64,000 bases of DNA from positions 1,208,171-1,272,170 of the forward strand of contig NZ_JACGXL010000001.1 of the NCBI RefSeq assembly GCF_014138265.1, read 5' to 3'. The position numbers were made by a program, and so were the translations under genes. The notes under the pieces were generated by a model that was given only the letters and a program-made list of their open reading frames with translations, did not search any database and was not told where the DNA came from. Source of the stretch: Dokdonella fugitiva (GTDB lineage: Bacteria; Pseudomonadota; Gammaproteobacteria; Xanthomonadales; Rhodanobacteraceae). Below, piece after piece: positions 8,743 through 18,424 of the stretch (positions are counted from its first letter, which is position 1; each line of letters starts with the position of its first letter).

Positions 8743-11088
8743 TCAGGCCTTCGTGATGTCGAGGGAGGCGCCGTGCGGCGGCAGGTGCGCCGAACCCTTG
8801 AGGCCGGCCTCGATCCACGCACCGCCGCGCGGCACGCGGGTCGACAGCTCGACCGGGAGTTCGACGCCGGACACGCGTGCGGTCGCGCCGGCGCCGAGGC
8901 CGAGTGCGAGCGCGTCTTCCGGGTGCAGGGTCACGCACGCGGGGCGCGCGAGCGGATGCGCCTGCAGCGCGGGCGAACGACGCACGACCGCGTCCGACGC
9001 ATAGATCGCCGTAGTCGCGATGCGCACGAGGCGGCCGTGCGCGGGTTCGATGCGCGGGCGCAGCGCATTCGTCGCGGTGACCGGCGAGGCGCCGTCCGCG
9101 GCCATCTGCGCGCGCACGTCGTCGATCGCGGTGAACTCGAAGCCGGGGATCGAGAGCGCGGCGCCGAGCGCGCGCAGCACCTTCCAGCCCGGGCGCGCGT
9201 CGCCCGGCAGCTTCGCTGCCGCGTCGATCGTCTGCGTCGTACCGTCGAGATTGGTGTAGCTGCCGTCGATTTCCGGCGGCAGGCCGATCGGCAGCACCGC
9301 GTGCGCGGTGCGCTGCACGCCGTTGCACGCGTACGCGCCGACGTAGACGCAGAACTGCGCCTCGGTGCGCGCGCGGTCGAATGCGGCGGGCGCGCTCGTG
9401 TCCTGCGAACCCGTGTGGTAGACGACGAGGTGCTTCGGCGGATTGGCGAGCAGCGCGCCCGCATCGCGGCCGCCCTGGCGCGGCTGCGCGCCGGCGCGGG
9501 CGAGGCCGACCGCGTTCGCGCCGCCCGGGATCTCGTCGACGGCCGAATGCGTGACCTTCGCGACGAAGCGGGCCGCCGCGCGCAGCGACGACGCGTTCGG
9601 ATGGTTGAGCGCGGTTTCGCCGAGGAGGATGACCGACTCCGGCGCGTCGGCGAGCAGCTTGAACAACGCCTGCGCCTTCGCATCGGCGGAGAGGCCGGCG
9701 ATCGCCTGCGCGAGCGCGGACGATTCCGGCAGGTGGCCGGCGTCGTTCGCCGCCTTGGCGAGGCCGAGCAGCGCATCGAGCATCGCCGCCGGCGTGACGA
9801 TCGCCTTGCCGGCGAGGTCGAAGTTGAAGTCGAAATCGACCGGGTTGATCGCGTGCACCTTCGCGCCCGCGCGCACCGCCTTGCGGATGCGCTGCGCGAG
9901 CAGCGGGATCTCGTGGCGCGGGTTGCAACCGACGAGCAGGATCGCCTTCGCCTTGTCGATCGCCGCGATCGGCATCTCGAACGGCGTGGCGACCGGCGCA
10001 TCGGCGAAATCGAGCGTGCGCAGGCGATGGTCGACGTGGTCGCTGCCGATGCCGCGCAGCAGGCGGCCGAGCAGGAAGCCTTCCTCGTTCGAGGTGAGCG
10101 GCGCGACCAGCGCGCCGACGTCGCCGCGCGCGTCGCGCAGGTGGTCGGCGACGAACGCGAGCGCTTCGGCCCAGCTCGCTTCGACGAGTTCGCCGTTGCG
10201 ACGGATCATCGGCTTCTGCGCGCGGTCTTTCGCACGCAGGCCGTCGCTCGAATAGCGGTCGCGGTCCGAGGCCCAGCACTCGTTGACCGCCTCGTTGTCG
10301 CGCGGCACGGCGCGCAGCACTTCACCACGCCGCGTGTGCAGCCAGAGGTTGGTGCCGAGCGCGTCGTGATAGCCGATCGATTCGCGCGCGATGAGTTCCC
10401 ACGCGCGCGCCTTGAACCGAAAGGGCTTGTTCGTCAGCGCGCCGACCGGGCAGACGTCGATGACGTTGCCGGACAGCTCGCTCATGAGCGGCTTGCCGAC
10501 GTAGGTGCCGATCTGCAGGCGCTCGCCGCGCTCCATGCCGCCGAGCTCGTAGGTGCCCGCGATGTCCGCCATGAAGCGCACGCAGCGCGTGCACTGGATG
10601 CAGCGCGTCATCTCCGTCTCGACCAGCGAACCGAGGTCCTCGTCCGGCACGACGCGCTTCTTCTCGACGAAGCGCGACACCGAGCGGCCGTAGCCCATCG
10701 ACAGGTCCTGCAGTTCGCACTCGCCACCCTGGTCGCAGATCGGGCAGTCCAGCGGATGGTTGATCAGCAGAAACTCCATCACGTTGCGCTGCGCCGACAG
10801 CGCGCGCTGCGACTGCGTCTGGATCTTCATGCCGTCGGCGACCGGCGTCGCGCAGGCCGGCTGCGGCTTGGGCATCGGCTTGCCGCCCATCTCGACTTCG
10901 ACCATGCACATGCGGCAGTTGGCGGCGATCGGCAGCTTTTCGTGGTAGCAGAAGCGCGGGATCGCGATGCCGGCCTTGTCGGCCGCGGCGATGATCATGG
11001 AATTCTTCGGCACGACCATCGACTTGCCGTCGATCTCGATCGTGACGTGATCCGGCGGCACGGCCGGTGCGGTGGGTTGCGCGCTCAT
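8743..11088 (-). CDS. nuoG: NADH:quinone oxidoreductase subunit G
   Basis: NuoG is the largest peripheral-arm subunit and holds the 2Fe-2S cluster N1b and 4Fe-4S clusters N4 and N5. The 781-residue protein shows an N-terminal ferredoxin domain with cysteines in [19 protein letters not shown] and PACATPV; the His/Cys motif [15 protein letters not shown]; and the 4Fe-4S motifs [10 protein letters not shown] and [11 protein letters not shown]. The rest is a molybdopterin-oxidoreductase-like fold without cofactor. The start at 11088 ([15 protein letters not shown]) overlaps the nuoF stop by 4 bases. Confidence 0.96.
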   Translation of the reverse strand: MSAQPTAPAVPPDHVTIEIDGKSMVVPKNSMIIAAADKAGIAIPRFCYHEKLPIAANCRMCMVEVEMGGKPMPKPQPACATPVADGMKIQTQSQRALSAQRNVMEFLLINHPLDCPICDQGGECELQDLSMGYGRSVSRFVEKKRVVPDEDLGSLVETEMTRCIQCTRCVRFMADIAGTYELGGMERGERLQIGTYVGKPLMSELSGNVIDVCPVGALTNKPFRFKARAWELIARESIGYHDALGTNLWLHTRRGEVLRAVPRDNEAVNECWASDRDRYSSDGLRAKDRAQKPMIRRNGELVEASWAEALAFVADHLRDARGDVGALVAPLTSNEEGFLLGRLLRGIGSDHVDHRLRTLDFADAPVATPFEMPIAAIDKAKAILLVGCNPRHEIPLLAQRIRKAVRAGAKVHAINPVDFDFNFDLAGKAIVTPAAMLDALLGLAKAANDAGHLPESSALAQAIAGLSADAKAQALFKLLADAPESVILLGETALNHPNASSLRAAARFVAKVTHSAVDEIPGGANAVGLARAGAQPRQGGRDAGALLANPPKHLVVYHTGSQDTSAPAAFDRARTEAQFCVYVGAYACNGVQRTAHAVLPIGLPPEIDGSYTNLDGTTQTIDAAAKLPGDARPGWKVLRALGAALSIPGFEFTAIDDVRAQMAADGASPVTATNALRPRIEPAHGRLVRIATTAIYASDAVVRRSPALQAHPLARPACVTLHPEDALALGLGAGATARVSGVELPVELSTRVPRGGAWIEAGLKGSAHLPPHGASLDITKA

Positions 11089-12395
11089 GCGGCCGCTCCC
11101 AGGTGCGCGTCGACGATCGATCGACCGTTCCTGATGAAGTATTCGAACTCGTTCCAGTAGTGCCGCAGCATGCCCTGCACCGGCCACGCGGCGGCCTCGC
11201 CGAACGCGCAGATCGTGTGGCCTTCGATCTGGCCCGCGGCGGCCTTGAGGATGTCGAGGTCGCCGAGCTCGGCCTTGCCTTCGACGATGCGCGTGAGCAT
11301 GCGGTACATCCAGCCGGTGCCTTCGCGGCACGGCGTGCACTGGCCGCACGATTCGGCGTAGTAGAAGCGCGCGATGCGCTGGCACGCGCGCACCATGCAG
11401 GTCGTTTCGTCCATCACGATGACCGCGCCCGAACCGAGGCCGGAGCCGGCCTTCTGGATCGCGTCGTAATCCATCGTCAGCGCCATCATCGTCTCGGCCG
11501 GCAGCACCGGCATCGACGAACCGCCCGGGATCACCGCCTTGAGCTTGTGGCCGTTGCGCACCCCGCCGGCCATCTCGAGCAGATCCTTGAACGGCGTACC
11601 GAGGCGGATCTCGTAGTTGCCCGGCTTGTTGACGTGCCCGGACACCGAGAAGATCTTCGGACCGCCGTTGTTCGGCTTGCCGAGGTTGAGGAACCAGTCG
11701 GCGCCCTTGTTGAGGATCGCCGGCACCGACGCGTACGTCTCGGTGTTGTTGATCGTGGTCGGCCGGCCGTACAGGCCGAAATTCGCCGGGAACGGCGGCT
11801 TGAAGCGCGGCTGGCCCTTCTTGCCTTCGAGCGATTCCATCAGCGCGGTTTCCTCGCCGCAGATGTAGGCGCCGGCGCCGAGTGCATTGTGGATGTCGAC
11901 GTCGATGCCGCTGCCCTGGATGTTCTTGCCGAGCAGGCCCGCCGCGTACGCGTCCTTGAGCGCCTGTTCGATGTGCTCGAACGGCTCGTGATGGAATTCG
12001 CCGCGCAGGTAGTTGTAGGCGACGGTCGAGCCGGTCGCGTAGCAGGCGATCGCCAGGCCTTCGACGACCGCATGCGGATTGAAGCGCAGGATGTCGCGGT
12101 CCTTGCAAGTGCCCGGCTCGGATTCGTCCGAGTTGCAGAGGATGTACTTCTGCATCGTGCCCTTGGGCATGAACGACCACTTGAGACCGGTCGGGAAGCC
12201 CGCGCCACCGCGACCACGCAGGCCGCTCTTCTTCACCTCGTCGACGATCGACGCGGGGTCGGGCTTCTCGGCGAGGATCTTCTTCCACGCCTTGTAGCCA
12301 TCGACCTTCAGATAGTTGTCCAGCGTCCACGGCTGCTCGAATTGCAGCGTCGTGTAGACGACCTGGTGTTCCTGCGGTGCGGGACCATATGCCAT
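11085..12395 (-). CDS. nuoF: NADH:quinone oxidoreductase subunit F (FMN, NADH)
   Basis: NuoF binds NADH and FMN and cluster N3, the electron entry site of complex I. Visible motifs are the glycine-rich [16 protein letters not shown] (NADH/FMN binding), the [14 protein letters not shown] segment, [13 protein letters not shown], and the cluster ligands [12 protein letters not shown] with a later HTICAFG. The 436-residue protein starts at the ATG at 12395, five bases after the nuoE stop; the longer upstream frame is a shadow of nuoE. Confidence 0.97.
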   Translation of the reverse strand: MAYGPAPQEHQVVYTTLQFEQPWTLDNYLKVDGYKAWKKILAEKPDPASIVDEVKKSGLRGRGGAGFPTGLKWSFMPKGTMQKYILCNSDESEPGTCKDRDILRFNPHAVVEGLAIACYATGSTVAYNYLRGEFHHEPFEHIEQALKDAYAAGLLGKNIQGSGIDVDIHNALGAGAYICGEETALMESLEGKKGQPRFKPPFPANFGLYGRPTTINNTETYASVPAILNKGADWFLNLGKPNNGGPKIFSVSGHVNKPGNYEIRLGTPFKDLLEMAGGVRNGHKLKAVIPGGSSMPVLPAETMMALTMDYDAIQKAGSGLGSGAVIVMDETTCMVRACQRIARFYYAESCGQCTPCREGTGWMYRMLTRIVEGKAELGDLDILKAAAGQIEGHTICAFGEAAAWPVQGMLRHYWNEFEYFIRNGRSIVDAHLGAAA

Positions 12396-12400
12396 ATGGG

Positions 12401-12928
12401 TTACTTCAATTCGTCGAGAATCCGGTCGACCTTCTGGATCGTCAGGTTCTCGTGGTAGTGGCCGTTCACGACCATCATCGGCGCGCCGCAGCACGCGGCC
12501 AGGCATTCCTCTTCCTTCTTGAGGTAGATGCGACCGTCCTTGCTGCTCTCGCCGAGCTTGATGCCGTACTTCTCTTCGCAGTGGCGCACGATGTCCTCGG
12601 CGCCGTTGAGCCAGCACGAGATGTTGGTGCAGATCGCCACGTTGTGGCGGCCGACGGGGTTCGTCTCGAACATCGAATAGAAGGTCGCGACCTCGTAGCC
12701 CCACACCTGCGGCAGGCCGAGGTACTTCGTCACGGCGGTGATCAGTTCGTCGGTGAGGTGGCCGCCGTTCTGCTCCTGCGCGGCCCACAGGCCCTGGATC
12801 AGCGCCGAACGCTTGCGGTCGGGCGGGAACTTCGCGACCCAGTGGTCGATGTGCTCGCGCGTGTGCGCGTTCAGCGCGACCAGCGGATCGACGTCCCTGA
12901 CCGCCTCGTAGGTACCGGTCGCCTTCAT
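12401..12928 (-). CDS. nuoE: NADH:quinone oxidoreductase subunit E (2Fe-2S)
   Basis: NuoE carries cluster N1a beside the flavin. The 175-residue protein has the thioredoxin-like 2Fe-2S fold with ligands in CTNISC and [10 protein letters not shown]. The ATG at 12928 overlaps the nuoD stop by 4 bases (ATGA), which decides the start against a long upstream extension read through nuoD. Confidence 0.96.
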   Translation of the reverse strand: MKATGTYEAVRDVDPLVALNAHTREHIDHWVAKFPPDRKRSALIQGLWAAQEQNGGHLTDELITAVTKYLGLPQVWGYEVATFYSMFETNPVGRHNVAICTNISCWLNGAEDIVRHCEEKYGIKLGESSKDGRIYLKKEEECLAACCGAPMMVVNGHYHENLTIQKVDRILDELK

Positions 12929-14178
12929 CGGTCGACTTCTCCAAAAACGACGTCGTAGGTGCCGATCATCGCGACGACGTCCGGCAGCATGTGGCCGCGC
13001 ACGATCGCGTCCATCGACGACAGGTGCACGAAGCTCGGCGCGCGGCACTTCAGGCGGAACGGCTTGTTCGCGCCGTCCGAGACGAGGTAGATGCCGAACT
13101 CGCCCTTCGGCGCCTCGACCGCGCTGTAGGTCTCGCCGGCCGGCACCGAATAGCCTTCGGTGAACAGCTTGAAGTGGTGGATCAGCGCTTCCATGTCGTC
13201 CTTCATCTCGACACGCGAAGGCGGCGCGACCTTGTAGTTGCGCACCATCACCGGACCCGGGTTCGCGCGCAGCCAGTCCACGCACTGCTTGATGATCCGG
13301 TTCGACTGGCGCATCTCCTCGACGCGCACGAGATAGCGGTCGTAGCAGTCGCCCTTCACGCCGACCGGAATGTCGAAGTCGACGTCCGCGTACTTCGCGT
13401 ACGGCTGCTTCTTGCGCAGGTCCCACTCGACGCCCGAGCCGCGCAGCATCGGGCCACTCATGCCCCACGCGAGCGCCTGTTCCGGCGAGACGATGCCGAT
13501 GTCGACGGTGCGCTGCTTCCAGATGCGGTTGTTCGTCAGCAGTTCTTCGTACTCGTCGACGCGGCGCGGGAAATCGGCGCAGAACGCATCGAGGAAGTCG
13601 AGCATCGAACCGCCGCGCCACGCGTTGCGGCGCTCGAGGTCCTTGCCCTTGTGCCACTTCGACTCGCCGTACTTGGGCATCACTTCCGGCAGGTCGCGAT
13701 AGACGCCGCCGGGGCGGTAGTAGGTCGCGTGCATGCGTGCGCCGCTGACCGCCTCGTAGCAGTCCATGAGCTCTTCGCGCTCGCGGAACGCGTACAGGAA
13801 CACCGCCATCGCGCCGAGGTCGAGCGCGTTCGAACCGACCCACATGAGGTGGTTCAGGATGCGCGTGATCTCGTCGAACATCGTGCGGATCCACTGCGCG
13901 CGTTCCGGCGCCTCGACGCCGAGCAGGCTCTCGATCGCGCGCACGTAGGCGTGCTCGTTGCACATCATCGAGACGTAGTCGAGGCGATCCATGTAGCCGA
14001 TCGACTGGTTGAACGGCTTCGACTCGGCGAGCTTCTCGGTCGCGCGATGCAGCAGGCCGATGTGCGGATCCGCACGCACGATCGTCTCGCCGTCCATCTC
14101 CAGCACCAGGCGCAGCACGCCGTGCGCAGCCGGATGCTGCGGGCCGAAGTTCATCGTGTAGTTCTTGATTTCCTGCAT
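12925..14178 (-). CDS. nuoD: NADH:quinone oxidoreductase subunit D
   Basis: NuoD is the 49-kDa subunit homologue that shapes the quinone site together with NuoB. The 417-residue protein begins [20 protein letters not shown], the conserved family N-terminus with the quinone-site histidine in GPQHPAAHG, and ends with the typical DVVFGEVDR. NuoC and NuoD are separate genes here, not fused as in E. coli. A 141-base spacer with a long hairpin separates it from nuoC. Confidence 0.97.
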   Translation of the reverse strand: MQEIKNYTMNFGPQHPAAHGVLRLVLEMDGETIVRADPHIGLLHRATEKLAESKPFNQSIGYMDRLDYVSMMCNEHAYVRAIESLLGVEAPERAQWIRTMFDEITRILNHLMWVGSNALDLGAMAVFLYAFREREELMDCYEAVSGARMHATYYRPGGVYRDLPEVMPKYGESKWHKGKDLERRNAWRGGSMLDFLDAFCADFPRRVDEYEELLTNNRIWKQRTVDIGIVSPEQALAWGMSGPMLRGSGVEWDLRKKQPYAKYADVDFDIPVGVKGDCYDRYLVRVEEMRQSNRIIKQCVDWLRANPGPVMVRNYKVAPPSRVEMKDDMEALIHHFKLFTEGYSVPAGETYSAVEAPKGEFGIYLVSDGANKPFRLKCRAPSFVHLSSMDAIVRGHMLPDVVAMIGTYDVVFGEVDR

Positions 14179-14218
14179 GTCGACGGTCCGAACTACATCA
14201 AGCGATCAAAAGAATGAA

Positions 14219-14295
14219 ACACGGAGCACACGGAGCACACGGAGGAAGAGCTTTTCCATTCATCGCTTTCTCCGTGTGCTCTGTGTGCTCCGTGT
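14219..14295. repeat. Long inverted repeat inside the nuo operon
   Basis: The nuoC-nuoD spacer holds two 26-base arms, 14219-14244 and 14270-14295, that are complementary except for one position, around a 25-base loop. Each arm contains direct repeats of the type acggagcac. In mRNA it would make a very stable hairpin between nuoC and nuoD. No second copy is seen in the window, so it may be a dispersed palindromic element found elsewhere in the genome. Confidence 0.85.
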
Positions 14296-14319
14296 CGAAA
14301 GCTTTGGCTTTGCCTGCAT

Positions 14320-15063
14320 TCACTTCTTGCGCTCCGCGGCGGCTTCCGCCTGGGCCTGGTCGTAGCGCGAGTCGTCGCGGATCGTGCGCGGCACGAGCAC
14401 GCGCGGCTCGACCGAAGTCACCGGTTCGTACACGACGCGTCGCTTGTCGGGGTCGTAGCGCACCTCGACGTTGCCGATCAGCGGGAAGTCCTTGCGGAAC
14501 GGATGGCCGACGAAGCCGTAGTCGGTGAGGATGCGACGCAGGTCCGGGTGGCCTTCGAACACGATGCCGTAGAGGTCGAACGCCTCGCGTTCGAACCAGT
14601 CGGTGCTCGGCCACACGCCGATCAGCGACGGCACGCCCGGCAGGTCGTCGTCGGTGCAGAGCGCGCGCATGCGCAGGCGGCGGTTGTGGCGCACCGACAG
14701 CAGGTGCACGACGACGCCGAAGCGGCGCGGGATATGCGCCGGATGCGGGCGGTCGGCCCAGTCGAAACGTCCCGGTCCCTCGCCCTCGACGCCGCGCGAG
14801 AAGCCGGTCCACGACACGTCGGTCGTGTCCCATTCGGCCTGGCCGTAGGAAAGATAATCGACGCCGCAGAGGTCGACGAGTTGCTCGAAGTGCAGCTCCG
14901 CGTCGTCGCGCAGGATCGCCGCGACGGCGAGCCAGTTCTCCGGCAGCACCTCGATCGTGATTTCGCCGCGCGCCTCGTCGAGGCGCACGAGTTTCTGGCC
15001 GAGCTTCGCCTCGAGCTGCTGCACGAAGGCGGGGCGGCCGCTGACTGCCGTTGTTTCGCTCAT
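14320..15063 (-). CDS. nuoC: NADH:quinone oxidoreductase subunit C
   Basis: NuoC is the 30-kDa subunit of the peripheral arm, without cofactors. The 247-residue protein has the core sequence [20 protein letters not shown] and [20 protein letters not shown] near residues 155-190, the signature of the family. It is longer than average by an N-terminal extension and a C-terminal Ala/Lys tail. It begins 12 bases after nuoB and ends 141 bases before nuoD. Confidence 0.96.
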   Translation of the reverse strand: MSETTAVSGRPAFVQQLEAKLGQKLVRLDEARGEITIEVLPENWLAVAAILRDDAELHFEQLVDLCGVDYLSYGQAEWDTTDVSWTGFSRGVEGEGPGRFDWADRPHPAHIPRRFGVVVHLLSVRHNRRLRMRALCTDDDLPGVPSLIGVWPSTDWFEREAFDLYGIVFEGHPDLRRILTDYGFVGHPFRKDFPLIGNVEVRYDPDKRRVVYEPVTSVEPRVLVPRTIRDDSRYDQAQAEAAAERKK

Positions 15064-15075
15064 GTCCGGATTCCG

Positions 15076-15630
15076 CTAGCGCGCGATCGTGTTGGTGCGG
15101 CGGATCTTCTTCTGCAGCTGCAGGATGCCGTGGATCAGCGCTTCGGCCGTCGGCGGGCAGCCCGGCACGTAGACGTCGACGGGCACGATCCGATCGCAGC
15201 CGCGCACGACCGCATACGAGTAGTGGTAGTAGCCGCCGCCGTTCGCGCAGCTGCCCATCGAGATGACCCATTTCGGGTCGGGCATCTGGTCGTAGACCTT
15301 GCGCAACGCGGGCGCCATCTTGTTGACGAGCGTGCCGGCGACGATCATCACGTCGGACTGGCGCGGGCTCGGGCGGAAGATCACGCCGTAGCGGTCGAGG
15401 TCGAGGCGCGCGGCTCCCGCGTGCATCATCTCGACGGCGCAGCAGGCGAGGCCGAACGTCATCGGCCACATCGAGCCGGTGCGCGCCCAGTTGACGAGTT
15501 CGTCGAGGCGCGCGGTGGCGAAGCCGCGCTGGATCAGCGGGTTGTCGTCACCCGGACGCAGGATGTCGTCGACGACGTTGACCGGCTCCGGGTTGTGCAT
15601 CGACTCGCCGATGCGGGATACGAGACTCAT
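15076..15630 (-). CDS. nuoB: NADH:quinone oxidoreductase subunit B (cluster N2)
   Basis: NuoB holds the terminal cluster N2 that reduces quinone. The 184-residue product shows the adjacent cysteine pair in [10 protein letters not shown], the third ligand in [10 protein letters not shown] and the fourth in [12 protein letters not shown]. The GAGGATTC before the ATG at 15630 serves as ribosome binding site. Spacing to nuoA is 52 bases and to nuoC 12. Confidence 0.97.
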   Translation of the reverse strand: MSLVSRIGESMHNPEPVNVVDDILRPGDDNPLIQRGFATARLDELVNWARTGSMWPMTFGLACCAVEMMHAGAARLDLDRYGVIFRPSPRQSDVMIVAGTLVNKMAPALRKVYDQMPDPKWVISMGSCANGGGYYHYSYAVVRGCDRIVPVDVYVPGCPPTAEALIHGILQLQKKIRRTNTIAR

Positions 15631-15682
15631 GCGTGAATCCTCGAAGGGCCGGATGCGCGCGAATGCGCCGCTGCGCGGAACG

Positions 15683-16039
15683 TCATTCCCATTCCAGCGC
15701 CCCCTTCTTCCAGACGTAGACGAAACCGATCACGAGCAGCAGCAGGAACATGCCCATCTCGACGAGGCCGACCATGCCGAGCTTGCCGAACACGGTCGCC
15801 CACGGAAACACGAAGGCGATTTCCAGGTCGAAGATGATGAACAGGATCGCGATCAGGTAATAGCGCACGTCGAAGCGCATGCGCGCGTCCTCGAACGCCT
15901 CGAAGCCGCATTCGTACGGCGAGGCCTTTTCCGCAGTGGGCTTGCGCGGACCGAGCAGGTTGCCGATGACGATCAGCGCGATGCCGATCACGGCGGAGAC
16001 CGCGAGGAACAACAGGACCGGGAAGTACTCGGTCAGCAC
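15683..16039 (-). CDS. nuoA: NADH:quinone oxidoreductase subunit A
   Basis: NuoA is a three-helix membrane subunit at the arm junction. The 118-residue protein has the conserved loop [21 protein letters not shown] and the acidic [11 protein letters not shown] segment. Two GTG starts are possible, 16045 and 16039. The GGAGG at 16049-16045 overlaps the first and is 5 bases from the second, and the second gives the N-terminus [11 protein letters not shown] typical of the family, so 16039 is chosen. It is the first gene of the nuo operon. Confidence 0.93.
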   Translation of the reverse strand: MLTEYFPVLLFLAVSAVIGIALIVIGNLLGPRKPTAEKASPYECGFEAFEDARMRFDVRYYLIAILFIIFDLEIAFVFPWATVFGKLGMVGLVEMGMFLLLLVIGFVYVWKKGALEWE

Positions 16040-16159
16040 AGACACCTCCGCGCCGTGGGCGCATCAGCGATCGCGACGGCGCAGCCGGCGCGACGACGGT
16101 AAAGAAGATCCGGCACGGCGGCTGCGGACATTGCGTCCGCGGCCGCCGGTCGAATCGAG

Positions 16160-16244
16160 TGGTGCCCAAGAGAGGACTCGAACCTCCACGGGTTTCCCCG
16201 CTACCACCTCAAGGTAGTGCGTCTACCAATTCCGCCACCTGGGC
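16160..16244 (-). tRNA. tRNA-Leu (GAG)
   Basis: An 85-base tRNA with a long variable arm (class II), anticodon loop TTGAGGT giving anticodon GAG for CUC/CUU codons, TTCGAGT T-loop and encoded 3' CCA. It lies between secG and nuoA, the same place as in related Xanthomonadales. Confidence 0.96.
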
Positions 16245-16249
16245 ACTGC

Positions 16250-16717
16250 TTACTTTCCGTCCTTCCCCTCTTGCTTGGTCGCCGTCGCGGCCGGCTTGTC
16301 GGCAGCCACCGCGGGCTTGTCCGGAGTCGCGGCGGTCGGCGCCGGCGTGTCGCCCGAGGCCGCCGGAGCGGTCGGAGCCGGCACGTCGCTGCCCGCGGCC
16401 GGAGCCGGAGCGGTTTCCGGTTTCGCCGGGGCGGCGACACCGGACATGACGCCGAGATCGTCGGCGGCACTCGTAGCCGTGCCGGTACGACCCAGGTAAA
16501 TGCCCATGCCGAGGCTGAGCAGGAAGAACAAACCCGCGAGTACCGCCGTGCTGCGCGAAAGGAAATTCGCCGAACCGCGCGCACCGAAGACGGTCGCCGA
16601 CGCGCCGCCACCGAAGCCCGACCCTGCGGCGGCGCCTGCGCCGCGCTGCAAAAGGATCAGGACGATCATGGCGATCGCGATCAGCACATAGAAAACGTTG
16701 GCAACAATCGACAGCAT
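16250..16717 (-). CDS. secG: Preprotein translocase subunit SecG
   Basis: SecG is the small auxiliary subunit of the SecYEG channel in the inner membrane. The 155-residue product has two hydrophobic helices (about residues 2-20 and 50-70) around the conserved LLQRGAGAAAGSGFGGG and ATVFGARGSANFLSR loop. The last 80 residues are an Ala/Pro/Lys-rich tail, longer than in E. coli SecG (110 residues). Start at 16717 overlaps the tpiA stop (TGATG). Confidence 0.95.
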   Translation of the reverse strand: MLSIVANVFYVLIAIAMIVLILLQRGAGAAAGSGFGGGASATVFGARGSANFLSRSTAVLAGLFFLLSLGMGIYLGRTGTATSAADDLGVMSGVAAPAKPETAPAPAAGSDVPAPTAPAASGDTPAPTAATPDKPAVAADKPAATATKQEGKDGK

Positions 16718-17478
16718 CAGTCGCTCTTCACAGGTGCGGCGCAAGCGCAGATGGCGAGGAAATCCGCAGCCACCAGCGATGCCCCGCCGATCAATCCGCC
16801 ATCCACATCGGGCAGGCCGAACAACTCGGCCGCGTTGGCGGGTTTGACGCTGCCGCCATACAGGAGCCGCAGCGAGTTGGCGATTGTAGCATCCTGTTTA
16901 CGGAATTTGCCACGCATGAATGCATGCACCGCCTGGGCCTGCTCCGGCGTGGCGGTCCGGCCCGTGCCGATCGCCCAGACCGGCTCGTACGCGACCACCG
17001 CCTGCGCGAACGCGGCGATGCCCGCGGCCGCGATCACCGCATCGAGCTGGCGCGCGATCACGTCCTCGGTCGTGCCGTCCTCGCGCTCGGCCAGCGTCTC
17101 GCCGACGCAAAGGATCGGCACGAGGCCCGCAGCCTGCGCGGCGACGAACTTCGCCGCGACGCGCGCGTCGCTCTCGGCGTGGTACTGGCGGCGTTCGGAA
17201 TGACCGACGAGCACGCAGGTGCAACCGATGTCGTGCAGCATCGCGCCCGACACTTCGCCCGTGTACGCGCCCTGCGCGTGTTCGCTCAGATCCTGCGCAC
17301 CGAATGCGATGCCGCTGCCGCGCTGCGCGGCGACGAGGCCGTCGAGGTACGGGAACGGCGGCAACACGGCGACGTCGGCGTGCGCCGGCAGCGCGGCCGC
17401 GATGCGGCCGACGAGTTCGCCGGCCATCGCGCGCGAACCGTGCATCTTCCAGTTTCCGGCGACGAGCGGGCGGCGCAT
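16717..17478 (-). CDS. tpiA: Triosephosphate isomerase
   Basis: TpiA interconverts dihydroxyacetone phosphate and glyceraldehyde 3-phosphate in the cytoplasm. The 253-residue protein shows GNWKMHG (catalytic Lys), VLVGHSERR (catalytic His), VAYEPVWAIGTG (catalytic Glu) and LLYGGSVKP (phosphate binding). The ATG at 17478 gives MRRPLVAGNWKM; the longer frame upstream is unlikely. It is joined to secG by a one-base overlap and is divergent from the SDR gene. Confidence 0.97.
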   Translation of the reverse strand: MRRPLVAGNWKMHGSRAMAGELVGRIAAALPAHADVAVLPPFPYLDGLVAAQRGSGIAFGAQDLSEHAQGAYTGEVSGAMLHDIGCTCVLVGHSERRQYHAESDARVAAKFVAAQAAGLVPILCVGETLAEREDGTTEDVIARQLDAVIAAAGIAAFAQAVVAYEPVWAIGTGRTATPEQAQAVHAFMRGKFRKQDATIANSLRLLYGGSVKPANAAELFGLPDVDGGLIGGASLVAADFLAICACAAPVKSD

Positions 17479-17594
17479 GGCAGCTCCGGGCTGACGAAAG
17501 GCGCGCAAGGATAGCGGCGACCCCGAAGGGCGGCAACGGCTGACGCGCGGCGGCGGAACGACTACCCTGCCCGTTGCCACGGAGATCCCGAACG

Positions 17595-18398
17595 ATGCCC
17601 TCGTCGCTGCATGCCCTCGTCACCGGCGCATCCGCCGGCATCGGCGCGGAATTCGCGCGCCAGCTCGCCGCGAGCGGTTGCGGCGTCGTGCTCACCGCGC
17701 GCCGCGCCGACCGCCTCGAAGCGCTCGCCGGCGAGCTGCGCGAAAGGCACGAGGTCGACGTCGTCTGCCTGCCGGCCGATCTCGCCGATCCGCGGGCGCC
17801 GGCGCAATTGTTCGAGGAGTGCGCGCGACGCGGCCTCGCGATCGACGTGCTCGTCAACAACGCGGGCTACGGCGTCACCGGCTCGTTCCTGTCGCGCCCG
17901 TGGCAGACGCACGCGGATTTCATCCAGGTGCTGATGACCGCACCGGCCGAGCTGTGCCATCGGTTCCTGCCGGCGATGCGCGAGCGCGGCCGCGGCCGCA
18001 TCGTCAATGTCGCCTCGCTCGCCGGACTCATCCCCGCACCTGCCGGCCACACGCTGTACGCGGCGTCGAAGGCGTACCTGATCAAGTTCTCGCAGGCGCT
18101 GTCGCTGGAGAACCGCGCGTACGGCGTGCACGTGCTCGCCTGCTGCCCCGGCTTCACCCATTCGGAATTCCACGACGTGACCGGCACGCGCGAGCAGATG
18201 AAGGGCATGCCGCGCTGGATGTGGATGGACGCCGACACGGTCGTGCGCGACGCGCTCGCCGCGGTCGACCGCGGCGATTCGATCCGCGTCAGCGGCCGCA
18301 TCAACCGCGCGATCAAGGGACTCGTCAAGCTGCTGCCGGACCGCCTCGGCGAGCGCCTGATCGCCGGCGGCGGCAAGAATTTCCGCGATTCGACCTGA
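17595..18398 (+). CDS. Short-chain dehydrogenase/reductase
   Basis: A 267-residue classical SDR. The nucleotide-binding motif TGASAGIG lies at residues 10-17, NNAG near 93-96, and the catalytic Ser and YAASK motif near residues 140-160. Basic residues after the second strand (TARRADRLEAL) suggest NADP(H) preference, which is inference. Substrate is unknown; the overall sequence resembles the DltE/YqjQ type of SDR. It stands alone on the plus strand, divergent from tpiA and convergent with the next gene. The start at 17595 gives the expected N-terminus MPSSLHALVTGAS. Confidence 0.85.
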   Translation: MPSSLHALVTGASAGIGAEFARQLAASGCGVVLTARRADRLEALAGELRERHEVDVVCLPADLADPRAPAQLFEECARRGLAIDVLVNNAGYGVTGSFLSRPWQTHADFIQVLMTAPAELCHRFLPAMRERGRGRIVNVASLAGLIPAPAGHTLYAASKAYLIKFSQALSLENRAYGVHVLACCPGFTHSEFHDVTGTREQMKGMPRWMWMDADTVVRDALAAVDRGDSIRVSGRINRAIKGLVKLLPDRLGERLIAGGGKNFRDST

Positions 18399-18424
18399 CG
18401 CGCGACCCCGCCATGCGGACGCGG

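Noticed and set aside
7639-11160. A 1173-codon plus-strand ORF opposite nuoG/nuoH
   Set aside because: It is an Arg/His/Asp/Ala-rich shadow of the minus-strand nuo genes, caused by high third-position GC; it has no domain pattern.
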